A stretch of 64,000 nt of DNA from Gallionella sp. (GTDB lineage Bacteria > Pseudomonadota > Gammaproteobacteria > Burkholderiales > Gallionellaceae), in contig JAUYJO010000135.1 in assembly GCA_030700315.1 (NCBI GenBank), positions 1 through 64,000 on the forward strand, given 5' to 3'. Position numbers and translations under genes: made by a program. A model generated the notes under the pieces. That model ran no database searches. It saw nothing but the letters and a program-made list of their open reading frames with translations, and had not been told where the DNA came from. Shown piece by piece: positions 55,776 to 64,000 of this stretch; position 1 is the first letter of the stretch; every line of letters begins with the position of its first letter.

Positions 55776-56471
55776 CTACGCGCCCATTTTTCGTGGCACA
55801 CCGATCCTGGGGCAACAGCCCGATATTGGGCATTCAGCACACCGGGGTGAGGTTGGAGTGCAAATCTCGCGCCCGAGAGAAATCATGTTCACATGCAACG
55901 AATAGCGAAGCTCTGGCGGAATTTTGGATTGCAGGCGATCCATATCTCGCGGCGCACAGTGCTTGTCTTTTTGCGTAGGTCTGACCCAGCCGAGACGCTT
56001 GGCGATACGCCAGCAGTGCGTATCCACGGGAAAAACCTGCCTGCCCAGCGAGTACATCAAAACGCATCGCGCAACCTTTTTTCCCACTCCAGGTAGCGTC
56101 AACAAAAAAGCTTCGGCATCCTCATCGCTCATCTTGCGCAATGGCTTCAGTGTGGGCTCGCCAAACTCTGCCACAATGATGTCGAAAAGATCGCGGATCG
56201 CCTTGGCTTTCTGGTTCGACAGGCCGCCGCTGACGATAGGACGCGCGATATATTCGGCAGGCGCTTCGGCAATGTGCAGGTGGGTGGGGAAAGTTTGTTT
56301 CAGCGAGCGGTAGGTGCTGCGGTAACTCGCCTCACCAGTCTTGGTGCTGCAAATGATGAACAGCAATTCGTCCAGCGGGTTTTTGAGATTGTAGTGGTTG
56401 AAGTCGCGGTAGCGATTTTTCAGCGCTGCCGCAACGTCAAAAACGGTTAGAGGATATTTTCGCGAAACCAT
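55776..56471 (-). CDS. Endonuclease III-like DNA glycosylase
   Basis: A 231-residue HhH-GPD protein. FLLTLPGVGKKVARCVLMYS is the helix-hairpin-helix (LPGVGKK) with the catalytic Lys equivalent region; FPVDTHCWRIAKRLGWV contains the catalytic Asp. CTPTSPRCAECPISGCC at the C-terminus binds a 4Fe-4S cluster. It removes oxidised pyrimidines in base excision repair. It resembles Nth but is not the standard proteobacterial type, so the symbol is left blank. It converges with the redox operon; a ggcgggctctgcccgcc hairpin lies between them. Confidence 0.82.
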   Translation of the reverse strand: MVSRKYPLTVFDVAAALKNRYRDFNHYNLKNPLDELLFIICSTKTGEASYRSTYRSLKQTFPTHLHIAEAPAEYIARPIVSGGLSNQKAKAIRDLFDIIVAEFGEPTLKPLRKMSDEDAEAFLLTLPGVGKKVARCVLMYSLGRQVFPVDTHCWRIAKRLGWVRPTQKDKHCAPRDMDRLQSKIPPELRYSLHVNMISLGREICTPTSPRCAECPISGCCPRIGVPRKMGA

Positions 56472-56606
56472 GTTGGCAGTTTACAGATTTCACGGGCTGG
56501 TTCGGACAGGAAGATTATTTCAGTTTCCTGAAATGTAACCTTGAATTTTAATAATTGACCTGTCCGTATGAGCCGATTACAATCCTCCCGAATTGGGAGG
56601 GTTGAT

Positions 56607-56915
56607 ATGCGTGTAATTGCCAAGAGCACGTTGGTCAAATTTTGGCGTCGTCCGGAATATGCGGATTCGAAGGGCGCTTTGCAAAGCTGGTATGACGAGG
56701 CGATCAAAGCTAGCTGGCAAACTCCGCAGGACATCAAGGAGCAGTATCGCAGCGCGAGCATCTGCGGCAACAACCGTGTGGTGTTTAACATCGCCGGGAA
56801 CAAATACCGCCTGGTTGTTGAAATGCAGTATCGAGCCGGAATGGCGTGGGTGAAATTCGTTGGAACCCATGCGCAATACGACAAAATCAACGTGGAGACC
56901 GTCAATGAATATTAA
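56607..56915 (+). CDS. higB: HigB-type mRNA interferase toxin
   Basis: A 102-residue RelE/HigB toxin: MRVIAKSTLVKFWRRPEYAD, then LQSWYDEAIKASWQTPQDIK and NRVVFNIAGNKYRLVVEMQY, ending KFVGTHAQYDKIN with the catalytic His. The start is the ATG at 56607 after GGGAGGGTTGAT. Toxins of this group cleave mRNA on the ribosome. The gene is intact and coupled to higA by an 11-bp overlap. Confidence 0.92.
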   Translation: MRVIAKSTLVKFWRRPEYADSKGALQSWYDEAIKASWQTPQDIKEQYRSASICGNNRVVFNIAGNKYRLVVEMQYRAGMAWVKFVGTHAQYDKINVETVNEY

Positions 56916-57261
56916 ACCCATCCGCAACGACGACGACTTGCGCGCCGCATTCAAGCGGCTGGAGAAGGTGTACCAGGCACAAGAGGGAACGCTACAGGCG
57001 GACGAGATGGAGATACTCGTCACGCTCATCGAAGCATACGAGCACAAGCACTTCCCGATTGGCGCGGTCGATCCGGTCGAAGCCATCAAATTCAGAATGG
57101 AACAGCAGGGGCTTACCCAGAAAGACCTTGAACCTTATATCGGCTCAAGCGGCCGTGTTTCCGAGGTATTGAACCACAAGCGCAGGCTCAGCCTGCAAAT
57201 GGTGAAGCGGCTGCACGACGGGCTGAACATCCCTTACGAAAGTTTGCTGTCGGCTGCGTAG
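56905..57261 (+). CDS. higA: HigA-type antitoxin
   Basis: A 118-residue protein. The N-terminal half (DDDLRAAFKRLEKVYQAQEG) binds toxin; KFRMEQQGLTQKDLEPYIGS then GRVSEVLNHKRRLSLQMVKR is the XRE helix-turn-helix. The ATG at 56905 overlaps the toxin gene by 11 bp. An inverted tcctcccgaattgggagg sequence around 56583-56600 upstream of higB could be the operator or a hairpin at the ribosome site. Confidence 0.9.
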   Translation: MNIKPIRNDDDLRAAFKRLEKVYQAQEGTLQADEMEILVTLIEAYEHKHFPIGAVDPVEAIKFRMEQQGLTQKDLEPYIGSSGRVSEVLNHKRRLSLQMVKRLHDGLNIPYESLLSAA

Positions 57262-57297
57262 CTTGGTTATGCCGCATCCTGTATGGCAAGGCGGTGA

Positions 57298-57345
57298 TTG
57301 TACAACATCCACTTGGCGTAGCGCGTTGACCGCAACACCAAAAGC
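57298..57345. repeat. Dispersed ~48-bp repeat, copy 2
   Basis: Matches 3364-3411. It is followed at once by a decayed copy of the redox-operon junction. Confidence 0.6.
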
Positions 57346-57350
57346 ATGGC

Positions 57351-57479
57351 GCTCGAACATGTGAACCACCTAAGCCTCGCCTCGGCTCTAGCCGGGTTGC
57401 CGATGACGCAACAGGCGTCGCAGGTATTGTTGACTTACGCAGTGGAAGGCGCATGGAGCCACTGATCCTTGAAACGCCA
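57351..57479 (+). pseudogene. Decayed copy of the flavoprotein/NuoF-like gene junction
   Basis: About 130 bp parallel 54336-54466. It reads LEHVNHL, ALAGLPMTQQASQVLLTYAV and GAWSH, the end of the flavoprotein, and then MEPLILETP, the start of the NuoF-like protein, after which similarity ends. Identity is roughly 75-80% by eye, with substitutions throughout, so it is an old copy or came from a related operon. Confidence 0.7.
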
Positions 57480-57684
57480 CCGAAACGCCAATGTCCGCCT
57501 TTGTTTTTAACAGGGGTAAGTTTGATCACCGGCGGACGGATTTCTATTTGGCAGAAAGCCAACATTACTACTTTGCGCTAACAAATTCACCCTGCGTATT
57601 GATTTATATCGATATTCAGGTATGCTACGCAAAATACAAGCAGCTCAAGGAATAAAGTAAACGGCTCATGGGGAGAGATTACAC

Positions 57685-58620
57685 GTGAAAAAAAGATTGT
57701 TTTTTTGCCTGCTGGCAGGACAAATGCTGGCAGCCCATGCGGGAGAATTTGATGCAAACCGCTCTGCGCTCAAATCGAAACTTGTCCGCACCAACGCAAT
57801 ATCCAACAATAACGAAAAACCCGGTATCAATGAAAAATTCGCCTACGCTTCCTCGCCCAAACTGCATTCCTCGATTGCGCTGATTTACGACCAGCAGACA
57901 CAACGCCCGCTGTACGCCAAGAATTCCGGCACGCTGGCCCCCATCGCCTCAATTACCAAGCTGATGACGGCAATGGTGGTGCTGGATGCTCAGCAGTCGC
58001 TGGATGAGGAAATCAGCATTGACGTGGCCGATATCGATACGCTCAAGGGCACGCATTCCCGTTTGCGTATCGGCACAACCTACACGCGCAGCGAGTTGCT
58101 CAAGCTGGCCTTGATGGCTTCGGAAAATCGTGCGGCATCTGCCCTAGCGCGCACCTACCCCGGTGGTTACGATGCGGCGATTGCGGCGATGAACGCCAAA
58201 GCACGCGAATTCGACATGCCCAATACGCGCTTTCTCGACCCTACCGGATTGAACAGCGACAACGTTTCCACCGCGCACGATTTGGTCAAAATGGTTTCGG
58301 CTGCGCGCGGCTACCCTCTGATACACCAATACACAACGACCCCATCGTATTCCGTGGATGGCTGGGGTAAGCGCGAATTGCGCTTCAACAATACCAACCC
58401 CTTGGTGAAAAATGCCGCGTGGGACATCGGTGTGAGCAAAACCGGTTACATCAGTGAGGCGGGGCGCTGCCTGGTAATGGAGGCGACCATCAACCAGCGC
58501 CCGGTAATCATCGTACTGCTCGATTCCTGGGGAAAAAACAGCCGTATCGGCGATGCCAACCGCATCAAGAAGTGGATGGAAAGCAGCAATACCTACGCCC
58601 GCACGACAACGCGCGGCTAA
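57685..58620 (+). CDS. pbpG: D-alanyl-D-alanine endopeptidase (PBP7/PbpG-like, S11)
   Basis: A 311-residue penicillin-binding protein with a signal peptide (LFFCLLAGQMLAAHA). SITKLMTAMVV near residue 93 is the SxxK nucleophile, MASENRAASALART the SxN motif, and GVSKTGYISEAGRCLVME the KTG motif. The family cuts peptidoglycan cross-links. The start codon is GTG at 57685 with GGGGAGAG upstream. All three active-site motifs are present. It stands alone. Confidence 0.92.
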   Translation: MKKRLFFCLLAGQMLAAHAGEFDANRSALKSKLVRTNAISNNNEKPGINEKFAYASSPKLHSSIALIYDQQTQRPLYAKNSGTLAPIASITKLMTAMVVLDAQQSLDEEISIDVADIDTLKGTHSRLRIGTTYTRSELLKLALMASENRAASALARTYPGGYDAAIAAMNAKAREFDMPNTRFLDPTGLNSDNVSTAHDLVKMVSAARGYPLIHQYTTTPSYSVDGWGKRELRFNNTNPLVKNAAWDIGVSKTGYISEAGRCLVMEATINQRPVIIVLLDSWGKNSRIGDANRIKKWMESSNTYARTTTRG

Positions 58621-58843
58621 CCGGCTATAGCCACCATCAAGAAACGCCTGCGGGGGCAGCCACCTCCCAACGCTGCCCCCTCCCCCTGCATGGCGCGGGA
58701 AGCGCCGGACAAATGGTCTGAAGCGCGCTCAACATCAACCTCCCTCAATAATCAGGCTCAGTCTAATTTTTCGCGCACCGCTGCCGATAACTCTAACAAG
58801 GGTAGCGCATCGTGCGCAAATCCGCAGAAACTGGAGGCCGATC

Positions 58844-59053
58844 ATGAAAACATTCAGCATGGATATGAGCAGCTATGAAATCGGGCGCGGTGAGCCGATG
58901 GTGTCCGGTTATGATGAGGATGTTTTGTGCGCTGGCTGGATTCCCCATCTTGCCTGCCACCAGCCGCACACCGAGAAAGCGGCGCTGCCGGTCGAGTTGG
59001 CAAAAGTGGATGTCGATGCCTTTCTGCAGAAGATGTATGCCTACCAATGCTAA
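58844..59053 (+). CDS. Small unrecognised protein
   Basis: A 69-residue protein: SMDMSSYEIGRGEPMVSGYD, then VLCAGWIPHLACHQPHTEK, ending DVDAFLQKMYAYQC. A GGAGG lies 8 bp before the ATG. Cysteines and histidines in the centre (AGWIPHLACHQPH) and a terminal Cys might bind metal or haem-like ligands, but no known motif fits. It is not seen in any operon. Downstream is pseudogene debris. Confidence 0.5.
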   Translation: MKTFSMDMSSYEIGRGEPMVSGYDEDVLCAGWIPHLACHQPHTEKAALPVELAKVDVDAFLQKMYAYQC

Positions 59054-59212
59054 GGGAGGCATCCATTAGCCGGCTCGTGTCAAGCGAGCAAACAAATCCA
59101 TGGCGACGCCAGCCGCCGGTTTTCAATCTCTCCCCGCTCCGCTTGCAGTTGCCGGTCACGCCCGTTTTTTCATTTCGTGGCTGCTACGAATCGCGCCAGA
59201 CACCCATCAGGA

Positions 59213-59555
59213 TCAAGCGAGCGGCGATGAGGCGAAGCATTCCAGATCGATGATGCGCGCCGTCAGCAGATCATTCAGCGTGGAGATGAGTGAGTGATCT
59301 GCTCGGCCACTACGCCTTGCGCCATCATGTTGTGCGTCAGTTCGCGGATGTCTTTGCTGAGCACGATCAGCGTGGCAACACTGTCCGCCTGGCCTTGCTG
59401 CGGAGATGCGATCACCTCATCTTTCGCATAATAGGCAAGCTGCGCACGCTCCAGCATCCAGAGCAGATGCTCACGCTCCATGCGGTCGAATGGCGCATGC
59501 TTGGCAAGGAATACTTTTGGGGCGCGTGTATCGCACTCAAGGCATTTTCCCCTTT
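59213..59555 (-). pseudogene. DUF294/CBS nucleotidyltransferase-like protein, deleted and frameshifted
   Basis: The minus strand has KVFLAKHAPFDRMEREHLLW, then MLERAQLAYYAKDEVIASPQ, the cyclic-nucleotide-binding start of DUF294/CBS proteins. It jumps directly to VLSKDIRELTHNMMAQGVVA, near the C-terminus, and after a frameshift ends TLNDLLTARIIDLECFASSP. The CBS and nucleotidyltransferase core (about 450 residues) is gone. Such genes are normally near acs, as here. Confidence 0.7.
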
Positions 59556-59843
59556 ATTACAAGCGAAATTTCATTATGGTGGCCGTTGCAATCAAGCTGG
59601 AGCAATATGGCTTCGACCCATTCTACCGATGTACAAATTCACCAGATGCTCGAGTCATATCGATAGGGCGCACGATCAGACAAACGGCTTGACGCTCACC
59701 GTTTAAGCTCTTTTTGGAATTGAAAATATTGTATCATTCGGCTGTCAGGCAGGTGTCCCCTGAATCATTGAACCAACAACAAACAGCGTTCCGCTTTCGT
59801 TCCTACCCTTTTAGAACAATACAACGTCACTCAGGAGATCGTT

Positions 59844-61811
59844 ATGTCCAACATCCAGTCCGTGTTGCATGAAACCCGCGTTTTCAGCCCTTCCGATGAA
59901 TTTGTCAAGCAAGCCAATGTTTCCGGCATGGAAAGCTATCAGGCATTGTGCAAGGCTGCGGAACAGGACTACGCCGGCTTCTGGGCGAAGCTGGCACGCG
60001 AAACTTTATTGTGGAAAAAATCGTTCACCAAAGTGCTGGACGAGAGCAACGTGCCCTTCTTCAAGTGGTTCGAAGATGGCGAGTTGAATGTTTCCTATAA
60101 CTGTCTCGACAAGCACCTTTCCAGCCAGCCGGAAAAGACCGCGATCATTTTTGAGGCCGACGATGGCACGGTAACGCGAATCAATTACCGCGACTTGCAC
60201 GCGCGTGTCTGCCAGTTTGCCAATGGACTGAAATCTCGCGGCATCAAAAATGGCGACCGCGTCATCATCTACATACCGATGAGCATCGAAGCGGTGGTCG
60301 CAATGCAGGCCTGCGCGCGCATCGGCGCGATCCATTCGGTGGTGTTCGCCGGCTTTTCCTCCAAGAGCCTGCACGAGCGCATTACCGATGCCGGGGCGTG
60401 CGCGGTGATTACCGCCGATGCGCAAATGCGCGGCGGCAAGGTGATGCCGCTGAAACCGGCGGTGGATGAAGGGCTGGCGATGGGCGGTTGCGAAATGGTA
60501 CACAGCGTCATTGTCTACCGGCGCGCCGCCTGCGAAACCGCATGGGATGCCGGGCGCGATGTCTGGTGGCACGAGTTGGCTGCGGGACAGGGCGCGAGCT
60601 GCGAACCGGAATGGGTCGGCGCGGAACACCCGCTGTTCATCCTCTACACCTCCGGTTCCACCGGCAAACCCAAAGGCGTGCAACATTCCAGCGGCGGCTA
60701 CCTGCTCGTGACGATGCTGTCGATGCAATGGGTGTTCGATTACAAGCCCGCCGACGTTTTCTGGTGTACCGCCGACGTGGGTTGGGTCACCGGCCACAGC
60801 TATGTTACCTATGGCCCGCTGGCGATGGGCGCAACGCAAGTGATTTTCGAGGGCGTGCCGACTTACCCCGATGCCGGACGTTTCTGGAAAATGATTCAGG
60901 ATCACAAGGTGACGACTTTCTACACCGCGCCGACGGCGATACGCTCGCTCATCAAGCTGGGCGGCGACTTGCCGAAGAAATACGATTTGTCCAGCCTGCG
61001 CCTGCTCGGCTCGGTTGGCGAACCGATCAACCCCGAGGCGTGGATGTGGTATTACACCGAGGTCGGACAATCGCGCTGTCCGATCGTGGACACCTGGTGG
61101 CAGACCGAAACCGGCGCGCACATGATCGCCCCGCTGCCCGGCGCAATGCCGATCAAGCCCGGCACCTGCACACTGCCGCTGCCCGGCATCATGGCGACCA
61201 TCGTCGACGAAGCCGGCGAAGAAGTGCATAGCCAGCACGGTGGCTTTCTAGTCATCAAACGCCCTTTCCCCTCGCAAATCCGCACCATCTGGGGCGATCC
61301 GGAACGCTACCGCAAGAACTATTTCCCCGAGGAAATGCACGGCTATTACCTGGCGGGTGACTCCGCGCACCGCGACGAGGACGGCTATTTCTGGATCATG
61401 GGGCGCATCGACGATGTGCTGAATGTCTCGGGACATCGTCTGGGTACAATGGAAATCGAATCGGCGCTGGCCGCCAACCCCCTGGTCGCCGAGGCCGCAG
61501 TGGTCGGCAAGCCGCATGAAATAAAGGGCGAAGCGATAGCGGCCTTCGTCGTGCTGAAAGGCGCGCGCCCGGAAGACCCGGCCAAGATCAAGGAAATCGC
61601 CGAAGCCTTGCGCAACTGGGTGAGCAAAGAGATCGGCCCGATCGCCAAGCCCGACGAAATCCGCTTCGGCGACAACCTGCCCAAAACCCGCTCCGGCAAA
61701 ATCATGCGCCGCCTGCTGCGCGCCCTCGCACGGGGAGAGGAAATTACACAGGATATTTCCACGCTGGAAAATCCGGCTATCCTAGAACAACTCAAGAACG
61801 CGGTGCATTGA
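59844..61811 (+). CDS. acs: Acetyl-CoA synthetase
   Basis: A 655-residue AMP-forming acyl-CoA synthetase of full length. [20 protein letters not shown] is the P-loop; [20 protein letters not shown] carries the acetate pocket Trp and TE motif; [20 protein letters not shown] the hinge region; [20 protein letters not shown] near the end holds the acetylation-regulated Lys. It activates acetate to acetyl-CoA. CAGGAGATC lies before the ATG. The DUF294 regulator gene beside it is broken. Confidence 0.97.
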   Translation: MSNIQSVLHETRVFSPSDEFVKQANVSGMESYQALCKAAEQDYAGFWAKLARETLLWKKSFTKVLDESNVPFFKWFEDGELNVSYNCLDKHLSSQPEKTAIIFEADDGTVTRINYRDLHARVCQFANGLKSRGIKNGDRVIIYIPMSIEAVVAMQACARIGAIHSVVFAGFSSKSLHERITDAGACAVITADAQMRGGKVMPLKPAVDEGLAMGGCEMVHSVIVYRRAACETAWDAGRDVWWHELAAGQGASCEPEWVGAEHPLFILYTSGSTGKPKGVQHSSGGYLLVTMLSMQWVFDYKPADVFWCTADVGWVTGHSYVTYGPLAMGATQVIFEGVPTYPDAGRFWKMIQDHKVTTFYTAPTAIRSLIKLGGDLPKKYDLSSLRLLGSVGEPINPEAWMWYYTEVGQSRCPIVDTWWQTETGAHMIAPLPGAMPIKPGTCTLPLPGIMATIVDEAGEEVHSQHGGFLVIKRPFPSQIRTIWGDPERYRKNYFPEEMHGYYLAGDSAHRDEDGYFWIMGRIDDVLNVSGHRLGTMEIESALAANPLVAEAAVVGKPHEIKGEAIAAFVVLKGARPEDPAKIKEIAEALRNWVSKEIGPIAKPDEIRFGDNLPKTRSGKIMRRLLRALARGEEITQDISTLENPAILEQLKNAVH

Positions 61812-61880
61812 AGAAGGCCGGGAACACAAGACAGCGAACAGATTTTTTCCGCGCTTCTCGCGGGCTAAAAAGCACCGCGC

Positions 61881-62068
61881 GGCAAGGCGTGAGCAGAAAA
61901 CATTCAAAACCACCCCCCCCTCCAGCTCCCCCTTGTGCGAGCATCCGCTGCGCGGATTGCCTGCTTACCCCACTTCAGGGGGAGAGCAATGCTCCTCCCC
62001 TGACAAGGGGAGGCCGGGAGGGTTTTGATCGCTACCGATAGAATTACACACCACTTTCAAATGCACCC
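61881..62068. repeat. Dispersed ~180-bp repeat, copy 2
   Basis: Ordered match to 6217-6396: ggcaaggcgtgagcag, C-rich block, cagggggagagcaatgctcc stem and gctaccgatagaat. It contains an extra ~50 bp relative to copy 1. Confidence 0.7.
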
Positions 62069-62163
62069 GGTATTGGCCGGTAGGTTGGCGCTGAACGCAG
62101 TGAAGCCCAACATCATCCCAGGATAAATTTGTTCTCTGAAATTTATGATGAAAATCAATGACG

Positions 62164-62240
62164 GTAGGGTGGGCACGCTGTTGTGCCCACGCGGATACCA
62201 AACCGCGTGGGCAGACGATAAACCTGTCTGCCCACCCTAC
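62164..62240. repeat. Inverted pair of REP palindromes
   Basis: gtagggtgggcacgctgttg ... gcgg and, 10 bp on, ccgcgtgggcagacg ... cccaccctac. The pair is itself flanked by inverted arms around aaatttgttctc (62123) and gagaacaaattt (62254). The layout is BIME-like. Confidence 0.85.
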
Positions 62241-62343
62241 GTTATTCTCCGAGAACAAATTTACCCTGAACATCATCCTGATTTCGGTTGACCTGACCGC
62301 GATGCATCAGTACCATCACGAAAATTTTGCGCCAACTGGAGCC

Positions 62344-63792
62344 ATGCACGCACCGTTGATCCGACTGATACACTCCGCACTGCTCGCCATCGGCATACTG
62401 TTTTCCTTACAGGCCGCGCATGCCGAAGAACAGCTCGCTCTGAGCTTTTCCCTCGCCGACCAGGCTGTTCCCCGGACAATCCCCAACGCACGCAACATCG
62501 TGCTGGATATCATTCCAGACAATGAGCCTGCGCCGGGCGACCTTTGGGCGCGTATCCGCAACGGCTTTGCCATGCGCGACCTGAATAGCCCGCTGGTTGC
62601 AAAGCATGAACAATGGTATGCCAGCCGCCCCGATTACATGGCGCGCATGACCGACCGCGCGCGCCGCTATCTGCACTACATCACAGCCGAAGTGGAACGG
62701 CGCGGCATGCCCAGCGAAATCGCCCTGCTGCCGATGATAGAGAGCGCCTTCAATCCGGGCGCGTATTCCACCGCGCGCGCATCGGGCATCTGGCAGTTCA
62801 TTCCGTCCACCGGCAAGAGTTTCGGCATGGAGCAAAACTGGTGGTATGACGGTCGGCGCGACATTGTCAGCGCGACCCATGGCGCGCTTGACTACCTGCA
62901 AAAACTGCACGACATGTTCGGCGATTGGGAACTGGCTCTGGCCGCCTACAATTGGGGTGAAGGTGCGGTGCAGCGCGCGCAGTCGCGCAACCGCAAGCGC
63001 GGGTTGCCGGTGAATTACGCCAGCCTGAAAATGCCGCATGAAACACGCAGTTACGTGCCGAAGTTGCTGGCCGTCAAAAATATTATTGCCGACCCTTCAA
63101 AATTCGGTCTGGTACTGCAAGATATTCCCGATCAACCCTATTTCGCCGCCCTTGCCACGCCCCGGCACATGGATGTGAAGCTGGCCGCACAGCTGGCCAA
63201 TATTTCAATGGAAGAGTTCGAGGCGCTCAATCCCGCACACAACCGCCCGGTTATTTTGCAGGACAGCAGCGAACTGATTTTGCTGCCGGTAGGCGCTGCC
63301 GATACCTTTGCCGCCAACCTGGAAAGCTACGACAAGCCTTTGGTCAGTTGGCAAGCCTACCAACCGAAGAAGGGCGAACGGCTCGACAGCCTTGCCCCGC
63401 GCTTCGGCCTTTCCGTCGCAAAACTCAAAGCGGTGAACGGCCTGCCGAGATATATCAAGACCAGCACCGGGCAAACCCTGCTGGTGCCGGTCAACGCCGA
63501 GGAAGATGAAGCGGGCGAAGAATTCGAAGCGTTCAACATGCACCTTGCACCCACCTATGACAGCGGCCGAGCGATCAAGCACAAAGTGCGCAAGGGCGAC
63601 ACGCTCGGCGGCCTGGCGCGCCGCTATCATGTAAGCATCAGCAGATTGAAGCAGTGGAACGGACCGTTAAAAATTATCCGGATCGGTCAGGTCATCACTG
63701 TTGCACAGGCAACGCCCCGCAGCCGCACGGCCAAGTCGGGGAATCGTTCGCGCAAGGTGGCGCAAACGAACAAGGCGTTAGACGGGATCTAG
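62344..63792 (+). CDS. mltD: MltD-like lytic transglycosylase with LysM domains
   Basis: A 482-residue exported protein. The start at 62344 gives a clean signal peptide (SALLAIGILFSLQAAHA); an ATG at 62302 is an alternative. The SLT domain reads IALLPMIESAFNPGAYSTAR (catalytic Glu) and ASGIWQFIPSTGKSFGM; LALAAYNWGEGAVQRA follows. Two LysM domains lie near the C-terminus (LDSLAPRFGLSVAKLKAVNG and HKVRKGDTLGGLARRYHVSI). It cleaves peptidoglycan glycan strands. It has no lipobox, unlike E. coli MltD. Its TAG stop overlaps that of the convergent gene. Confidence 0.9.
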   Translation: MHAPLIRLIHSALLAIGILFSLQAAHAEEQLALSFSLADQAVPRTIPNARNIVLDIIPDNEPAPGDLWARIRNGFAMRDLNSPLVAKHEQWYASRPDYMARMTDRARRYLHYITAEVERRGMPSEIALLPMIESAFNPGAYSTARASGIWQFIPSTGKSFGMEQNWWYDGRRDIVSATHGALDYLQKLHDMFGDWELALAAYNWGEGAVQRAQSRNRKRGLPVNYASLKMPHETRSYVPKLLAVKNIIADPSKFGLVLQDIPDQPYFAALATPRHMDVKLAAQLANISMEEFEALNPAHNRPVILQDSSELILLPVGAADTFAANLESYDKPLVSWQAYQPKKGERLDSLAPRFGLSVAKLKAVNGLPRYIKTSTGQTLLVPVNAEEDEAGEEFEAFNMHLAPTYDSGRAIKHKVRKGDTLGGLARRYHVSISRLKQWNGPLKIIRIGQVITVAQATPRSRTAKSGNRSRKVAQTNKALDGI

Positions 63793-64000
63793 TTTCGCGA
63801 CGACAACTTTGCCGAAAGCGCAGTGAAATAGCGGTATCCCTTCCACGCCAGCCAGCCACTTCTCACCAATCCCACTATGCCTCGCCGGCGGATAACGAGC
63901 AGCACCACGATGCCTGTGACCAGCGCCGGTCTGGCGCGCAGGAAACGTAACGCCACCAAGCCCTGATCGACAAGCGCCAGCGGGGCTTTCCAGGGTGTTG
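63789..64000 (-). CDS. YqjK-like membrane protein, 3' part
   Basis: The frame from the right edge reads LALVDQGLVALRFLRARPAL then VTGIVVLLVIRRRGI, LVRSGWLAWKGYRYF and stop at 63789. This matches YqjK-family proteins, which follow yqjD/yqjE-type genes. About 70 codons are visible; the start lies outside the window. The stop overlaps the mltD stop in a CTAG. Confidence 0.6.
   Translation of the reverse strand, partial: TPWKAPLALVDQGLVALRFLRARPALVTGIVVLLVIRRRGIVGLVRSGWLAWKGYRYFTALSAKLSSRN

Overview
The window looks like chromosomal DNA of a Gram-negative betaproteobacterium. The gene order rpsB-tsf-pyrH-frr-uppS-cdsA / dxr-rseP-bamA-ompH-lpxD-fabZ-lpxA-lpxB-rnhB / thrS-infC-rpmI-rplT-pheS-pheT-ihfA-merR-tRNA-Pro, together with surE-pcm-nlpD, is typical of that class. 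A Gallionellaceae/Nitrosomonadales-like autotroph is my best guess from the gene mix (a 2-oxoacid:acceptor oxidoreductase operon, acs, REP-rich spacers). That placement is inference and was not tested.

Layout. (1) 1-9.1 kb is an accessory region: an ISL3-type transposase tail, a duplicated DUF4160-DUF2442 cassette around a vapBC pair, several broken toxin-antitoxin genes, a zinc-ribbon/dCTP deaminase pair, and an orphan four-gene operon made of a J-domain protein and three unrecognised proteins. (2) 9.2-12.5 kb holds a radical-SAM gene and surE-pcm-nlpD. (3) 12.7-15.8 kb is one large secreted mosaic protein with an HEFFH zinc-protease-like motif. (4) 16.0-33.6 kb, all on the minus strand, is the core block for translation, outer-membrane and lipid A biogenesis, and isoprenoid synthesis. 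(5) 33.7-38.8 kb is a second accessory island, packed between dxr and cdsA. It holds a REP-associated tyrosine transposase (RAYT) between inverted REP palindromes, a second REP-bounded cassette, PIN, MazF and BRO-N genes, and several decayed toxin-antitoxin genes. (6) 38.8-43.5 kb resumes the core block (cdsA to rpsB). (7) 44.1-49.2 kb holds a membrane-anchored TAXI-type receptor, tRNA-Val with a possible integrase scrap, and an amidase plus gamma-carbonic anhydrase bounded by ~120-bp direct repeats. (8) 49.5-55.7 kb is a five-gene redox operon: 2-oxoacid oxidoreductase alpha and beta, a 2Fe-2S/4Fe-4S protein, an SdhA/FrdA-like flavoprotein and a NuoF-like NADH-binding protein. (9) 55.7-64.0 kb holds an endonuclease III-like gene, an intact higBA pair, a decayed partial copy of the redox operon, a D,D-endopeptidase, a DUF294/CBS gene remnant, acs, a MltD-like transglycosylase and the 3' end of a YqjK-like gene.

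The most interesting candidate system is the five-gene redox operon. Its parts suggest one complex that passes electrons from 2-oxoacid oxidation through Fe-S centres and FAD to NAD(P), or the reverse, possibly with bifurcation. The J-domain operon at 6.5-9.1 kb and the REP/RAYT cassettes at 33.7-35.8 kb come next. The accessory regions show heavy decay: stop codons inside genes, frameshifts, internal deletions and one chimeric ORF. They appear to be places where toxin-antitoxin modules and REP elements arrive, recombine and erode. All calls come from reading the sequence and family knowledge; no searches were run.
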